A stretch of DNA of 6,152 nt from an uncultured Oscillibacter sp. (GTDB lineage Bacteria > Bacillota_A > Clostridia > Oscillospirales > Oscillospiraceae), in the NCBI GenBank assembly GCA_951800675.1, contig CATOKC010000165.1, positions 1 through 6,152 of the forward strand. The letters are read 5' to 3'. Position 1 is the first letter of the stretch. Each line of letters begins with the position of its first letter. Positions 5,548 through 6,152 of this stretch are shown one piece after another. The position numbers were made by a program, and so were the translations under genes. The notes beneath the pieces are model-generated. The model made no database searches, had not been told where the DNA came from, and saw only the letters and a list, made by a program, of their open reading frames with translations.

Positions 5548-5581
5548 GTGAATAGCTTTCACATAGCTTTTGGGATATACT
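5548..5581 (+). promoter_or_regulatory. Operator-like repeat and candidate promoter before the tandem RHH gene
   Basis: GTGAA-TAGCT-TTCAC (5548-5562) is a perfect 5-bp inverted repeat. It overlaps two direct copies of ATAGCTTT (5552-5559 and 5563-5570) set 11 bp apart, one helical turn. Just downstream is TATACT (5576-5581), a good -10 box, but no strong -35 lies at the right distance. A weak promoter overlapped by short, helix-phased repeats is the usual layout for autoregulation by ribbon-helix-helix repressors, and the next gene encodes one. The promoter itself is unproven. Confidence 0.4.
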
Positions 5582-5614
5582 TTTGCATTACAAAAGGAGA
5601 AAGGAGGGCCGGAA

Positions 5615-5926
5615 ATGGCTGAAAAGACTCGAAATTTATGTGCGCAAATACCTACTGAGCTCCATAGCAAAGTACGGGAACGCCAGGAGGCTTCCGGTCA
5701 GACCCTGGGTCAGTACATGACCTGGCTCATCACAAAATTTTACGAAGAGGAGGGGAAACCCACCATGAAAGGAAATCAGAGAACGGTCGCATTCCAGGTG
5801 CCCGAGGAGCTGTTCGAGCGGTTCAAGGAGTATCTCAAGCGCAACGGCGTCAAGCAGAACGCCTTCTTCCTGGACTGCATCCAGAGGGCGCTGGCGGAGG
5901 AAAATCAGGAGGGGAATGCCGAATGA
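5615..5926 (+). CDS. Tandem ribbon-helix-helix (Arc/MetJ-type) DNA-binding protein
   Basis: 103 residues holding two similar units exactly 50 residues apart. Unit 1: R6-N-L-C-A-Q-I-P-T-E-L, then helices at about 14-27 and 30-45. Unit 2: R56-T-V-A-F-Q-V-P-E-E-L, then helices at about 64-77 and 80-95. The short polar strand followed by P-x-E-L and two helices is the ribbon-helix-helix fold; two units in one chain would form an Arc-like pair without dimerisation. ATG 5615 is set by AAGGAGGG (5601-5608), 6 nt upstream; upstream in-frame starts lack such a site. Its TGA overlaps the next gene's ATG. A regulatory role, probably including its own promoter, is inferred from the fold and the upstream repeats. 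A second good start lies inside the gene at 5765. Confidence 0.8.
   Translation: MAEKTRNLCAQIPTELHSKVRERQEASGQTLGQYMTWLITKFYEEEGKPTMKGNQRTVAFQVPEELFERFKEYLKRNGVKQNAFFLDCIQRALAEENQEGNAE
5748..5767 (+). promoter_or_regulatory. Internal Shine-Dalgarno and ATG between the two RHH units
   Basis: AGGAGGGG (5748-5755) is followed after 9 nt by an in-frame ATG (5765-5767), codon 51 of the tandem protein. Starting here would give a 53-residue protein made of the second unit alone. The match is as strong as that of the gene's main start. Confidence 0.5.
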
Positions 5927-6152
5927 TGAACTGGACCAAGGATGAACGCAGGAATAACCGCCAGGAGCTCGTCTCCACCAGCTATGTGACCAGCGTCCCC
6001 TGCCTGGGGCGGGTCAGCATCCATCCTCATATCCACTCCCCCGGCGAATGGTTCCTGACCTGCCAGGCCCTGTGCGTTGATAAGCACCCGCTGGGCGGCG
6101 TATCCCCGGAGGAGGCGGAGCGGCTGGCGGAAGCGGAGCTGGTCAAATGCCT
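5923..6152 (+). CDS. Unrecognised protein, 5' part, translationally coupled to the RHH gene
   Basis: About 76 residues are visible and the frame is open at the right edge. ATG 5923 overlaps the RHH stop (ATGA); a second ATG follows at 5926. AGGAGGGG (5907-5914) lies 8 nt upstream, so translation is probably coupled. The N-terminus is basic and polar (M-M-N-W-T-K-D-E-R-R-N-N-R-Q-E-L), then comes a compact stretch C-L-G-R-V-S-I-H-P-H-I-H-S-P-G-E-W-F-L-T-C with three His and two Cys that might bind metal, then an acidic helix (S-P-E-E-A-E-R-L-A-E-A-E-L). No signal peptide or membrane segment is visible. I do not recognise the family and give no function. Confidence 0.7.
   Translation, partial: MMNWTKDERRNNRQELVSTSYVTSVPCLGRVSIHPHIHSPGEWFLTCQALCVDKHPLGGVSPEEAERLAEAELVKC

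Noticed and set aside
1..6152. CRISPR array, tRNA, rRNA, insertion sequence ends or attachment sites
   Set aside because: I found no regularly spaced direct repeats, cloverleaf, rRNA-like stretch, transposase or flanking inverted repeats that would support any of these.

Overview
The window is high-GC, densely packed DNA with strong Shine-Dalgarno sites of the AAGGAGG type. Its protein families match mobile DNA of Gram-positive gut Clostridia (an Oscillospiraceae/Flavonifractor-like host is my guess; no rRNA or marker gene is present to prove it). The best overall reading is an interior segment of an integrative and conjugative element, loosely of the Tn1549 type. No integrase, relaxase, origin of transfer, tRNA, rRNA, CRISPR array or insertion sequence is visible.

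Left part (1-2995, all + strand): the 3' end of a large SpaA/prealbumin-like surface adhesin that ends exactly in LPRTGY; a small secreted two-helix membrane protein that looks like a VirB2-type pilin (DUF3852-like); a soluble acidic protein of unknown function; and a polytopic VirB6/TrbL-like channel protein (DUF6045-like). The first, second and fourth are typical of the mating-pair and type IV secretion section of such elements.

Centre (3007-4924, + strand): a C5-cytosine DNA methyltransferase split over two reading frames. The first ORF carries motifs I, IV, VI and VIII. The second starts inside the first at its own Shine-Dalgarno site, overlaps it by 506 nt in the +1 frame, and carries a long repeat-rich region followed by motifs IX and X. 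In the overlap both frames look like recognisable protein. This is the most interesting object in the window.

Right part (4860-6152): a DNA-3-methyladenine glycosylase I gene (tag) on the opposite strand, convergent with and overlapping the methyltransferase by 65 nt, with its own sigma-70-type promoter. Then, divergently, comes a small protein made of two tandem ribbon-helix-helix units 50 residues apart, with a second Shine-Dalgarno/ATG exactly at the unit boundary and an operator-like repeat upstream. It is translationally coupled to an unrecognised gene that runs off the window.

Working model: the left genes build the transfer channel and cell contact. The split methyltransferase probably modifies element DNA (anti-restriction or self-marking). 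tag is a host-type repair gene carried as cargo. The tandem RHH protein probably regulates its own promoter and perhaps the next module.
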